Made by a program: the position numbers and the translations under genes. From Pseudomonadota bacterium (lineage in GTDB: Bacteria > Pseudomonadota > Alphaproteobacteria > Rhizobiales > Devosiaceae), in contig JAEYYP010000323.1 in assembly GCA_023428425.1 (NCBI GenBank), forward strand, positions 1 to 36,423: 36,423 nt of DNA. The letters run 5' to 3'. Numbering within the stretch: position 1 is the stretch's first letter; every line of letters begins with the position of its first letter. This document shows, piece after piece, positions 7,912 through 15,593 of this stretch. Under the pieces are notes generated by a model. The model did not search any database. It was not told the DNA's origin and saw only the letters and a program-made list of their open reading frames with translations.

Positions 7912-8814
7912 TCAGGAAAGCGGAAACTTAGGCCCGAAGAGGGCGCGCCACGCCTTCAGCGCTTCGCCGTTTCGGCCTTGGCGAGCGAGGTTGATGGCCG
8001 CCGTGGCGTCCCGGCTCGCTTCCAGTAGTAGTTTCTGGGCGCGAACCTTCCTCGCACTGTCCATACTGTCGCTGATCGGCGGCCCTAACCCAGCAGGGTC
8101 GGCCCACGTGTCGAATATCCGGTCGGCTATCGTCGAAAAGAGACCCTGGATTTCGCGATCGAACTGCCCCTGCCAACCGCCGTATAGGCACTCGAGCGCC
8201 ATGACTTCGATCAGAAACGACGGCTTCACGGGCTTATCGGCGCCATGGCGCGGGTTGTTGTTCCAGTATTTCACCATACGAACGAGTCCCTTCCACTCGC
8301 TCGAGAACGCCTGGTGGGCCGCCACCGCCTTGTCGGCGTGAATCTTCGGGTTGGTCTTGATCCACTGGCCCTTATCGGTGTCGGGGATCTCGTAGTCGGA
8401 TCCATCGGCAAAGGCGGGAACGACGTCGACGCTCAGAATCCGGTAGTCGGTGTTGTCTTCGGCATCAACGTGGACACCGAAATCGACGTTCACGGATCGC
8501 CCCTGCTTCCGGACGGCATTGTCGCCATATTTTTCGATCAACGCGTCGTAGAACGCGTTGATCACCGACGAGGGAGGTTTTCCTCGAAAATGACGCTCTG
8601 CGTCAGCCAGAACGAAGAATATGTCGATGTCCTTCAGCGGCTTGGTCTTCGTGTGCCTTGCATAGGATCCAGTTAGAAAGCTGTTCGATATGGAGAACTT
8701 GGTGTCCAGATAGTCGCGCACCTCGTTCTGCCGTGCGGAAGCGTTCTTCTGCTCCTTGTCGTTCAGCTCTAGGCGGCTTTTGAACTTTCGGAATGCTTCA
8801 TCGAGCGACAGCAT
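7912..8814 (-). CDS. CBASS CD-NTase (cGAS/DncV-like cyclic oligonucleotide synthase)
   Basis: A 300-aa nucleotidyltransferase. The active-site signature is present: GSYARHTKTKPL (Gly49-Ser50) followed by DIDIFFVL (Asp62 and Asp64, metal ligands), with the third Asp probably D130 in LSVDVVPAF. A C-terminal helical OAS1-like domain follows. CD-NTases sense phage infection and make cyclic di- or trinucleotides. The adjacent NucC implies cyclic tri-AMP as product, since NucC is known to respond to cA3. The start ATG overlaps the HORMA stop as TGATG, so the two are translationally coupled. Clade assignment (CdnC or CdnD are the usual type III forms) would need a tree; I did not choose one. Confidence 0.94.
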   Translation of the reverse strand: MLSLDEAFRKFKSRLELNDKEQKNASARQNEVRDYLDTKFSISNSFLTGSYARHTKTKPLKDIDIFFVLADAERHFRGKPPSSVINAFYDALIEKYGDNAVRKQGRSVNVDFGVHVDAEDNTDYRILSVDVVPAFADGSDYEIPDTDKGQWIKTNPKIHADKAVAAHQAFSSEWKGLVRMVKYWNNNPRHGADKPVKPSFLIEVMALECLYGGWQGQFDREIQGLFSTIADRIFDTWADPAGLGPPISDSMDSARKVRAQKLLLEASRDATAAINLARQGRNGEALKAWRALFGPKFPLS

Positions 8815-9317
8815 CAGTTCTTCCTCCAGTATGCGACGCTGCCACCAAGGCCGCTGTGCTCGATGGTGGACCCTAGGTTGTGGCGCACGAATCCCTTGGT
8901 CGAACGACTGCTACCAGGCCCCCACCCGGCGACATCTGGTCGACCCGGCTTGTTGTGCATCATCAGATGATACCGGGCTTCCCCTGGCATCAGACCCGCC
9001 TTGCGAATTGCGTAACGGATCTGATCGGTATCAGTCCAGAACTGGCCGTCGCCGCCGAAGCCGGTCGAATACACGACGTCAATGTCCCATCGCCCCACAA
9101 GGGCATTGGACTTCGGGTCGTATACCTCGAGGATAACCGTCTCCAGGTGGCCGGAGGCCAGCCACGTCTTCATTGCGGTCATCGTGTTCTGCCAGTCCTC
9201 AACCAGCTCGGTCGGATCGAGGCCGCTCAGCCGGATGATATCCTTCATGCTTTTGAGGATGTTGTCGGCTACATAGACGACTGAGTGGGTGTAGGTATTT
9301 ACGGAAACGGCGGTCAT
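8814..9317 (-). CDS. cap7: CBASS HORMA-domain protein (Cap7)
   Basis: A 167-aa bacterial HORMA protein. The start STYTHSV-like block (NTYTHSVVYVADNILKSMKDIIRLSGLDPTEL) and the later LETVILEVYDPKSNALVGRWDIDVVY are characteristic. The C-terminal 'safety belt' region (KGFVRHNLGSTIEHSGLGGSVAYWRKN) can wrap a closure peptide. In type III CBASS, a HORMA protein that binds a peptide ligand in the closed state activates the CD-NTase, and the TRIP13-like ATPase reopens it. The gene overlaps both neighbours: ATGA with the upstream gene, TGATG with the nucleotidyltransferase. This fits a stoichiometric complex. Confidence 0.92.
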   Translation of the reverse strand: MTAVSVNTYTHSVVYVADNILKSMKDIIRLSGLDPTELVEDWQNTMTAMKTWLASGHLETVILEVYDPKSNALVGRWDIDVVYSTGFGGDGQFWTDTDQIRYAIRKAGLMPGEARYHLMMHNKPGRPDVAGWGPGSSRSTKGFVRHNLGSTIEHSGLGGSVAYWRKN

Positions 9318-9784
9318 GATCCGAGAAATCCTTTCGGATCTAGGACCAGGCTAGCGAGCGCGGCGGAAGCACTCTGCTTGACGGCAGCGCTATCCGCCTG
9401 GTCCCTCGCCGTTACTCGGGCGCTGTGCTTCTTGAGGGCGGCCTGCACCCAAGAAAGATCTTCCGCAGCGCACGGCAACGAGAGCGCCCACTGGCCCTCC
9501 AGCGGGTCATACCCGAGCACGTCCTCTGCGGCGTCGCTCCCGTCGATGGCATCGTCGTCATACAGACAGTAAATCCGCGTCCTCGGGCCATCGCAGGTGG
9601 CCGTGATTGCCGCGGCGCGGGGTGCTTGGTCGGCGATGATGCTGGCCGCGATGCCGCCGACCGCCATCAGTTCGTCGTGCTTGGCTCCACCATCCTTCGC
9701 CAGCATGTTCACGATCGCCGCCCAGGTGTCGTGTGCCGTGCGATGGGGCACGCTCCTGAACCTCCGGCTCACTACCGTGCTCAT
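9314..9784 (-). CDS. CBASS accessory protein, probable second HORMA / closure-peptide partner (Cap8-like)
   Basis: A 156-aa protein starting at ATG 9784 behind a GGAGG ribosome-binding site; the frame upstream of this is cap6 shadow. I do not recognise the sequence directly. Its position between the TRIP13-like ATPase and the HORMA gene matches two-HORMA type III CBASS operons, where a second divergent HORMA protein carries the closure motif that the first one binds. Visible features are an N-terminal basic stretch (SRRFRSVPHRTAHDTWAAIVNML), an acidic centre (YDDDAIDGSDAAEDVLGYDP) and a Ser/Ala-rich tail. It overlaps cap7 by four bases. Function rests on context only. Confidence 0.6.
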   Translation of the reverse strand: MSTVVSRRFRSVPHRTAHDTWAAIVNMLAKDGGAKHDELMAVGGIAASIIADQAPRAAAITATCDGPRTRIYCLYDDDAIDGSDAAEDVLGYDPLEGQWALSLPCAAEDLSWVQAALKKHSARVTARDQADSAAVKQSASAALASLVLDPKGFLGS

Positions 9785-9786
9785 CG

Positions 9787-10701
9787 TTAGGCCTCCACCT
9801 GGAGCCGCGTCGCCCTCGCTGTGTGGGCGGCCTTCAACAGGTCCTCGATAGCAACCAAGTTGGGGTCCATTGCCACCTTCGGACTGGATGCGAGCGCATT
9901 CGCTACCATCTTGCGGATCGACCGGCCGTCCAGTCCGACGCACGCCTCAGCGCACGCACCGAACTTGGGCGACGACGTAAGCTTGCCGATGGCAGGATAA
10001 GCTTTGGCGAGGCCGCCGAGACAGTCCGCCAAGATCTGCCTGCAAGCGGACTTCTCGGGCAGCGGGACCTCGAGGATCAAATCTGCGCGGGAGAGGAAAG
10101 CGCGATCCACCGCTTTTGGGAAGTTGCTGGTCGCAACGAACAATAGGTTCGGATGCTCTTCAGCCAAGAGGTCGAGCTGCACCAGGACGGCATCGGTCGC
10201 CCGGTGCACATCGATCGGGTTTGCGTCCATGCTCAGCTTGGCCCGATCGGCTGCGAGCGTCTCGACTTCATCCAAGAGCACAATGGTCGGGCCGCCGGCG
10301 GCGGCCTCGGCAATCGACAGAGCAAACAGGTCGGTGACTGCTCGCTGCGTCTTGCCATGACCTGAGCTCGCCAAGGAGTGCGGCTCCACCTCAAGAAGGC
10401 GGAAGGAAGCTCCGCCGCCAAATGAACTCGCCACGCGGTGAGCTAGGCCTCGCGCCAACGACGTCTTTCCTGTCCCAGGTGGGCCGACGAGGAGGATGAC
10501 GCCGTGCAAGGGAACGACGTCACGCGGCACCTTCTGGCGCATGGTGAAGTTGAGCACCGCTTGCGACAGCAGTTGGTCCTTCACCGCTGGTTCCATGATG
10601 ATGGAGTCCCACAAGCGGCCCAGGTCTGCGTCGGGGAGCTTGCGGATCCTCTGGATGCCCTTGGGGCGGTCTTCGAACTCGTTGGGAGACTGATGCTTCA
10701 T
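9787..10701 (-). CDS. cap6: CBASS TRIP13/Pch2-like AAA+ ATPase (Cap6)
   Basis: A 304-aa AAA+ protein. Walker A is GPPGTGKTS (residues about 73-81), Walker B is VLLDEVE (about 141-147), sensor 1 is the Asn in FVATSNFPKAVDRAF, and the arginine-finger region follows in LSRADLIL. The lid domain ends in a helix with DGRSIRKMV. Bacterial TRIP13 homologues disassemble the active HORMA-CD-NTase complex and so keep CBASS off in uninfected cells. It is the first gene of the minus-strand operon, reading from a promoter it shares with divergent capH. The downstream gene starts three bases after its stop. Confidence 0.94.
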   Translation of the reverse strand: MKHQSPNEFEDRPKGIQRIRKLPDADLGRLWDSIIMEPAVKDQLLSQAVLNFTMRQKVPRDVVPLHGVILLVGPPGTGKTSLARGLAHRVASSFGGGASFRLLEVEPHSLASSGHGKTQRAVTDLFALSIAEAAAGGPTIVLLDEVETLAADRAKLSMDANPIDVHRATDAVLVQLDLLAEEHPNLLFVATSNFPKAVDRAFLSRADLILEVPLPEKSACRQILADCLGGLAKAYPAIGKLTSSPKFGACAEACVGLDGRSIRKMVANALASSPKVAMDPNLVAIEDLLKAAHTARATRLQVEA

Positions 10702-10783
10702 TTACCGTCGCGTCCTTTGGGAGGTGGTCGGTGGATCAAGGCACTTGCGTCTGTCGAAGTCGACATGGTTTGGTTGACGCGAA

Positions 10784-10813
10784 ATATATGGGGCGGGTTG
10801 CAAAACCCGTCAA
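10784..10813 (-). promoter_or_regulatory. CBASS operon promoter with an inverted-repeat operator in its spacer
   Basis: On the minus strand, TTGACG (complement of 10808-10813) is a near-consensus -35 element, and CATATA or ATATAT (complement of 10784-10790) is the -10 at 17-18 bp spacing. A perfect inverted repeat, CGGGTT-GCAA-AACCCG (10794-10809), fills most of the spacer and touches the -35. That is the classic placement of a repressor operator, and CapH (encoded divergently, start 10835) is the obvious binder. A second perfect repeat, TGTCGA-AG-TCGACA (10752-10765), lies downstream of the -10 and could be a second operator. Confidence 0.6.
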
Positions 10814-10834
10814 GATTATCTTGCCGGAGTAGAC

Positions 10835-11188
10835 ATGACGGATGAACCAGCTCCCTCGCAAATCTTTAGCGAGCGGCTCCGAGAGGCCCGGAAACTAAGG
10901 AATTGGAACCAGGAGGAGCTTGGGGAAAAAGCGGGGATGCCGGCGACCACTATCGCTCACTTCGAGGCAGGAACCCGACGTCCATCGTTCGAATCACTGC
11001 GAAAGTTGGCGATCGCCCTGGAGATCACGACGGACTTTTTGCTCGGTCGCGTCGAGAAGCCGGAACTCTCGCAGGACGGTGACCCGCTATACCGGGACAT
11101 TGGCCGGCTAAGCGGCAACGACCGTGAAATCGCTAAGGACTTTCTCAAGATGCTGGCCGAACGCAGCGCTCGCAAGGACAAGCAATAG
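10835..11188 (+). CDS. capH: XRE-family repressor, CapH-like CBASS regulator
   Basis: A 117-aa protein with an N-terminal XRE helix-turn-helix (about residues 10-65: FSERLREARKLRNWNQEELGEKAGMPATTIAHFEAGTRRPSFESLRKLAIAL) and a short C-terminal region that probably dimerises. In known CBASS loci, CapH binds the operon promoter and represses it until CapP cleaves it. This gene is divergent from the CBASS operon across 133 bp carrying candidate operators, and the metallopeptidase follows 9 bp after its stop. Both arrangements match CapH. The role is from established knowledge of the family plus context. Confidence 0.87.
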   Translation: MTDEPAPSQIFSERLREARKLRNWNQEELGEKAGMPATTIAHFEAGTRRPSFESLRKLAIALEITTDFLLGRVEKPELSQDGDPLYRDIGRLSGNDREIAKDFLKMLAERSARKDKQ

Positions 11189-11197
11189 GGAGGCGCT

Positions 11198-12082
11198 ATG
11201 GGCAAACCGTTCCAGCTACTAAATGCGCGGCGCCGGGCAGAGAGCCTGCTCCGTGACGAAGGCATAGACCGTTTGCCTGTAGACCCCTTCGAGATTGCGC
11301 AGACCCGTGACATCGTCGTCCAAGCAAATCCGGACACCGAGCCTGGCGTTTCCGGGATGCTCCTCCGACACGGCAACGATTTCGGCATCCTCTATGCCAC
11401 TCGCATCGCAAGCGAGGGCTTCCGGCGATTCAGCGTAAGCCACGAGCTCGGGCACTATTTTCTCGACGGGCACGTCGATCAGCTTCTGAAGGACGGCGTG
11501 CACACATCACACGCTGGATTCGTCACCGCGGATCCCTACGAGCTGGAGGCGGACCACTTCGCTGCAGGGCTGTTGATGCCAGAAAGGCCGTTTAAGAACT
11601 TCATGGCCGATCTGGACGGCGGCTTGGACGCGGTTATCGCCCTGGCCGAGCAGTGCCAGACGTCACGAACAGCGACTGCGATCCGGTTCGCTGAACTCTC
11701 GCGTCAAGCTACAGCCGTGATCGTAAGCACGGGCGACACGATCGACTACTGCTTCATGTCGGACGCCATGAAAACCTTGCCCAACCTTAGCTGGCTCAGG
11801 AAGGGCACGAGGCTGCCTGCAGGAACCGCCACTTTGGCCTTCGCGGCCCGACGCGACGAAGTGCTAGCGGGAAAGAGCATCAGCGACGAGGTCGACGTTC
11901 GCGACTGGCTTGGCGGCGAAACGCGTCGATCTGTCTTGGAAGAGTCAATCGGACTTGGCGCCTATGGGAAGGTGCTAACGGTCTTGTCGTCGAAGACCAT
12001 TGGGCGCGACGACGACGAGGGTGACGAAGATGAATGGGAGGAGGAATGCTTGGTCAAAAGCTGGACGCCTCGCTTTCGGTAG
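11198..12082 (+). CDS. capP: ImmA/IrrE-family zinc metallopeptidase, CapP-like
   Basis: A 294-aa protein with the gluzincin motif HELGH (residues 82-86) and the downstream acidic ligand region YELEADHFAAGLLMP typical of COG2856. The C-terminal half resembles a sensor domain, as in IrrE, and ends in an acidic stretch (DDDEGDEDEWEEE) just before a basic tail. CapP is reported to be activated by single-stranded DNA and to cleave CapH, switching on CBASS after DNA damage or infection. It is co-transcribed with capH; the ATG at 11198 has GGGAGG upstream. Confidence 0.88.
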   Translation: MGKPFQLLNARRRAESLLRDEGIDRLPVDPFEIAQTRDIVVQANPDTEPGVSGMLLRHGNDFGILYATRIASEGFRRFSVSHELGHYFLDGHVDQLLKDGVHTSHAGFVTADPYELEADHFAAGLLMPERPFKNFMADLDGGLDAVIALAEQCQTSRTATAIRFAELSRQATAVIVSTGDTIDYCFMSDAMKTLPNLSWLRKGTRLPAGTATLAFAARRDEVLAGKSISDEVDVRDWLGGETRRSVLEESIGLGAYGKVLTVLSSKTIGRDDDEGDEDEWEEECLVKSWTPRFR

Positions 12083-12161
12083 GTAGGAATTGGCAATAAA
12101 CAGACGCTCTGACAATCTGGGAGGCACCTTTACCGCACCCCTCGAAACTGAAAGGTCCTAG

Positions 12162-13079
12162 ATGCCGCCGAAGACCACAAAGCCGTTGCCTTCGACGACG
12201 CCAGGAGCTGGAGCGACTGGTGCTTCTCGCAGACCACCCAAGATGGTTGCAGAAAGCGTAACCTCTTATCTTGAGCTCGTTTTCAAACTGCCGAAGGTTC
12301 AAGACGGCGCCAGGTGCTACCGTGGCGAGTGCGACGCAGCTTGGGAGCTCAAACCCTCGATCATGCGCGGTGTCCGTCCAGATGCCGAGCATCGGATATT
12401 CAGCGAGCTGATGGTGGAGGCGCCAGACCAGTTTAGCGCGGACAAGTCGATGTTTGAGAAACTGGTTCGTGCCCAGCACTACGGCCTCCCCACCCGGCTT
12501 CTGGACGTATCCGTCAATCCGCTCGTGGGCTTGTATTTCGCCTGTAACCAGCGTGAGCATGAGGGACAGGACGGTGCGGTGAAGGTCTTCGACTTCGTCG
12601 GGAAGCGGGTAAAATTTGCGGACAGCGACGCCGTGAGCCTTATTTGCAACTTGGCCCGACTAACCGACGATGAACGGAAAGCGATTGCCGAATCTTACTA
12701 TGCTCCTGACGAACAGGTCAGCCTAAGCGCATTTCGAAAGGTCCCGGCCGTCGAACGGCTGCTTCAATTTGTGCGGACGGAAAAGCCATACTTTATAAAT
12801 GTCGTTCGCCCGGCTGATTTGTTTCGGTATTTCTTTGTATACCCTACAAAGAACAATAGAAGAGTAATTTCTCAGTCTGGAGCGTTCATTGCGTCCGGTC
12901 TTCTGCGCTACAAAAACACTGACGTTAGCACGAGCTACAAACTTCGCTCGATAAATATACCAAAAGAACGAAAGCGTGAAATTTTGGACGAGCTGGATAC
13001 GATCAACATAAATTCTAGAACCATGTTCCCAGAAATCGAATTTACTTCCAGATACATAAAGGACCGATGGACGAATTAG
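12162..13079 (+). CDS. FRG-domain protein
   Basis: A 305-aa protein with a Pro/Thr-rich N-terminal tail (about 30 residues) and then an FRG domain: YRGE (53-56), LKPSIMRG, and QHYGLPTRLLD (105-115) followed by VNPLVGLYFACNQ. FRG domains occur in phage-defence loci and are suspected to act on nucleotides or RNA, but the activity is not established. The last 300 bp are clearly lower in GC and use AT-rich codons (about 12780-13079), unlike the flanking genes, which suggests transfer. It lies 79 bp after capP on the same strand, so it may share the regulator operon or be independent. The start ATG has GAAAGG upstream. Confidence 0.85.
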   Translation: MPPKTTKPLPSTTPGAGATGASRRPPKMVAESVTSYLELVFKLPKVQDGARCYRGECDAAWELKPSIMRGVRPDAEHRIFSELMVEAPDQFSADKSMFEKLVRAQHYGLPTRLLDVSVNPLVGLYFACNQREHEGQDGAVKVFDFVGKRVKFADSDAVSLICNLARLTDDERKAIAESYYAPDEQVSLSAFRKVPAVERLLQFVRTEKPYFINVVRPADLFRYFFVYPTKNNRRVISQSGAFIASGLLRYKNTDVSTSYKLRSINIPKERKREILDELDTININSRTMFPEIEFTSRYIKDRWTN

Positions 13080-13199
13080 AGCGTCATCGCCTGGAGCCGA
13101 ATATTCGGATCGCTCTGTCACCGACCTGCCAGTCGTCGGGCTCTATCCAAGTAGATATAGGCGCTGGAGCGGTCAACACGCTGATTGGTGTAACGCCAC

Positions 13200-13640
13200 C
13201 TCCGCGCAAGCCGGTATAGGTCGCCGGCCGCGTCTTCCACCCGAGCCGAAGCGTCGGGTGGTCGGCAACCGGTTGCGCAGCCAAGGTCCCGGAAGCTGTC
13301 ATAGCGGCGGCCTCGACGAGCCACGATCACGTTGGAGGACGGCGTTGGCCGAGCGGATGTCATCCCGCACGCTAGCATGCTGCCACCAAACGCGGTCGCT
13401 ACCCGGTGCCCGGCTCCAACACCGACACTAGGTCGGAGTAGTTAGTATCGACGTTGTGGACCTCGACACCCGCGCTCCTGGGCATCACGCACGATCTGGG
13501 ACGGCGCATAGAAGCCCATCGGCCGGCTGGCAGCAGCGCGCAGGCGAAGGCGTCAGGGTGGTGACTTGAGCCAGCACGAGACGTAAACCAGCGGGGCGAA
13601 GGACGCGGCATGGCTCGGGATATGAAGGTCTCCATATCAA
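13200..13640 (-). pseudogene. dnaE2: Fragment of error-prone DNA polymerase dnaE2, several frameshifts
   Basis: Reading the minus strand in shifting frames gives consecutive DnaE2-like segments: IPSHAASFAPLVYVSCWLK, then HHPDAFACALL, then RPMGFYAPSQIVRDAQERG, then VEVHNVDTNYSDL and VLEP, and further on VIVARRGRRYDSFRDL. These match, in order, the C-terminal polymerase region of alphaproteobacterial DnaE2 as I know it (for example SHAASFALLVY, HHPDAFACALLN, QPMGFYAPAQIVRDA). At least three frame changes occur within 400 bp, and the gene is missing both ends. DnaE2 normally acts with ImuA/ImuB in SOS mutagenesis. The fragment lies at the junction between the CBASS island and the metal region, so it probably marks an old recombination breakpoint. 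Confidence 0.72.
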
Positions 13641-15100
13641 GCGGCACCGGCTTCCCTCAGCCGGCGGGGAAGTAGTAGATCGACGAGGGCGAAGAGGACG
13701 ACTGCCGCGCCGGTCAGCGGAAAAGCTACGCACACCGCTAGCGCGATGACGACTACTCCCCACGGAGCGCGATACTCACGCGGGTAGAGTGGCGCTGCAA
13801 GTTTGCCTTTGGGACGGCGCTTCCACCACATCAGCACGCCCGAGACTGCCATCAGCACAATCGCGGCACAGAACAGCAGGTTTAGAGCGATGTTCCACCA
13901 TCCCAGGTTGCCTTGGTGCAGCGCGATGCCCGCCGCCATGGCCTTGCCGCCAAGGCCGTAGTCATTGAACGTCACCTCGGTGATGACCTCACCGGAATAC
14001 TGATCAATGTGGGTGGTGCGGTCACCGAACGGGTTGGCACTGTCGCCACTGTTGGAGTCGGATGACACGGTGAACACGCCGGTCGGATCTGACGGCAGGT
14101 TGATGCGGAACTGGCCGGTGAAGCCGATCTCTCGCGCCGAAGCGGCGACGCTGTCCAGGGTGACGGGGGCCGGGCCGGGCATGTCCACGGTCGGCATGGC
14201 CATACCGCCCATGCCCATGTTGCTGTGGTCGTGCTCCGACATCGGCATGGGCGTCTGTTCGAGCGTCCACGGCACGTCCTTCGCATCGCCGGTGTTGAGG
14301 TCGGCATGGGTGGCATCAGAAAGCGGCGCCCCCATCTTGTCCGCCGGGAAGGTGTTCCAGGCCTGCACGATCTGCGTGCCCCAGATGCCGGTCCAGGACA
14401 GGCCGGAGATCAGGAAGAACAGCAGCACGATGGCAAAGTAGAAGCCGGTGGACATGTGAAGTTCGCGCCAGAACGGCCGTCCGGCGTCGAGTTTCGGCAC
14501 CAGCGCCCGACGCAGGCTGCGCGCGCCGCGCGGCCACCACATGTAGAGGCCGGTGAGCAGCAGGATTATGCCCAGTCCGGCGGCAATCTCCAGCACACGA
14601 TCGCCGAGATCGCCGAGAAGCAGGGTGCCGTGGATGTTCGAGGCCCAGTTGAACAGGACATTTTCCTGCAGGTAGTTGCCGACGACGGAGGCGTCAGTGG
14701 GGTCGATCGCGACGATGTGGGTGCCGTCATCGCCCCTGACCATGAACTTGTTGGCCAGGTCGTCCGATGGCGCCTGGACGAACATCGAAACCGAGCCGTT
14801 GGGAACGGCCGCAGCGGCAGCCGACTGCTGCTCGACCAGGGTGACCGGCGTGCTGGTGGGGACGACGACATGGCGCGGGCCGATCATGGTCTCGACCGAG
14901 TTGCCGTAGAGCATGATCATGCCGGTGCAGGCGAGGAGGACAAAGAATGGCACGACGAACAGGCCGGCGTAGAAGTGCCAGCGCCAGACGGCGCGATAGA
15001 GACGAGAACTGGCGCGGCTGTCGGGCCGTGCGCCTTCGACGTGGGAAGCGGACATGTGGGATACCTGAGCAAGTGCTACGTGCGCCGTCATGGCGGCCAC
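13637..15100 (-). CDS. PepSY-associated transmembrane protein, metal-linked
   Basis: A protein of up to 487 aa of the PepSY-TM (iron-regulated membrane protein) family. Membrane helices are seen at WRWHFYAGLFVVPFFVLLACTGMIMLYG, then VLEIAAGLGIILLLTGLYMWWPR, then FYFAIVLLFFLISGLSW, then NIALNLLFCAAIVLMAVSGVLMWWKRRP, then a final hairpin. The periplasmic loop contains a His/Met-rich stretch (MSEHDHSNMGMGGMAMP) suited to binding copper or similar metals, followed by a PepSY-like domain. Homologues may act as ferric-chelate or flavin-linked reductases, but this is not settled. The start is uncertain: ATGs at 15100, 15091 and 15055 are in frame, and the last gives the usual N-terminus length. It lies downstream of a DUF2946-like gene, probably in one operon. 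Confidence 0.8.
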   Translation of the reverse strand: MAAMTAHVALAQVSHMSASHVEGARPDSRASSRLYRAVWRWHFYAGLFVVPFFVLLACTGMIMLYGNSVETMIGPRHVVVPTSTPVTLVEQQSAAAAAVPNGSVSMFVQAPSDDLANKFMVRGDDGTHIVAIDPTDASVVGNYLQENVLFNWASNIHGTLLLGDLGDRVLEIAAGLGIILLLTGLYMWWPRGARSLRRALVPKLDAGRPFWRELHMSTGFYFAIVLLFFLISGLSWTGIWGTQIVQAWNTFPADKMGAPLSDATHADLNTGDAKDVPWTLEQTPMPMSEHDHSNMGMGGMAMPTVDMPGPAPVTLDSVAASAREIGFTGQFRINLPSDPTGVFTVSSDSNSGDSANPFGDRTTHIDQYSGEVITEVTFNDYGLGGKAMAAGIALHQGNLGWWNIALNLLFCAAIVLMAVSGVLMWWKRRPKGKLAAPLYPREYRAPWGVVVIALAVCVAFPLTGAAVVLFALVDLLLPRRLREAGAA

Positions 15101-15126
15101 GTGGTCAAAGAGTGTGGTTAGGCAGC

Positions 15127-15480
15127 TCAGGCGAAGTGAGGCGGACCGCGGTTACGGTTGGCCAGAAACGGGAGGCAAGCCTGCACAGGCACGGCCACGG
15201 TGGCGTAGGCCACTGGTGCGATCGCCAACGATACCGCCACGACGTCCGATGGTGGAGGCGGCAACATGGCATCGGCACCGGTGCGGCAAGCATGGCACGG
15301 TGCGTGCGCTTGCGTATCGTCGGGCCCGGCGGAGCCGCAATAATCGATGCTCGTGTAGACGAAGCCGAGGCCGTCATGCGCGACGGCAGGGACAGGCTGG
15401 TGGACAAAGGCAAAGAAAACCAGCGCCAGCACTAGCAGCGCCCGCGTCAGCTCCTCGAGATATGGACGAAAGCGATCCAT
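15127..15480 (-). CDS. Small exported Cys-containing protein, DUF2946-like
   Basis: A 117-aa protein from ATG 15480; ATG 15492 and GTG 15537 are alternative starts. It has an N-terminal hydrophobic segment (LTRALLVLALVFFAFVHQPVPAVA) that looks like a signal peptide or anchor. A short motif AHAPCHACR follows, then a second hydrophobic stretch near the C-terminus. This layout (signal, HxxCHxC-type motif, tail ending near NRGPP) recalls DUF2946 proteins, which are often found beside copper and TonB genes; their function is unknown. It precedes the PepSY gene with a short gap, suggesting a two-gene metal operon. Confidence 0.6.
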   Translation of the reverse strand: MDRFRPYLEELTRALLVLALVFFAFVHQPVPAVAHDGLGFVYTSIDYCGSAGPDDTQAHAPCHACRTGADAMLPPPPSDVVAVSLAIAPVAYATVAVPVQACLPFLANRNRGPPHFA

Positions 15481-15593
15481 GCCTACCTGCATCCCAATGG
15501 ATGGGACCGCGTGCTGGCTAGCCGATTTCTCCGACACTCAAAAGGGGCTCTTCCGTCGCAGGGTCTGCCGCACCCTAATAAATTGCGCTGGCA

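Noticed and set aside
13084..13378. Small minus-strand frames read as separate genes
   Set aside because: They are better explained as pieces of the broken dnaE2 fragment; the frame switches fit a single ancestral protein.
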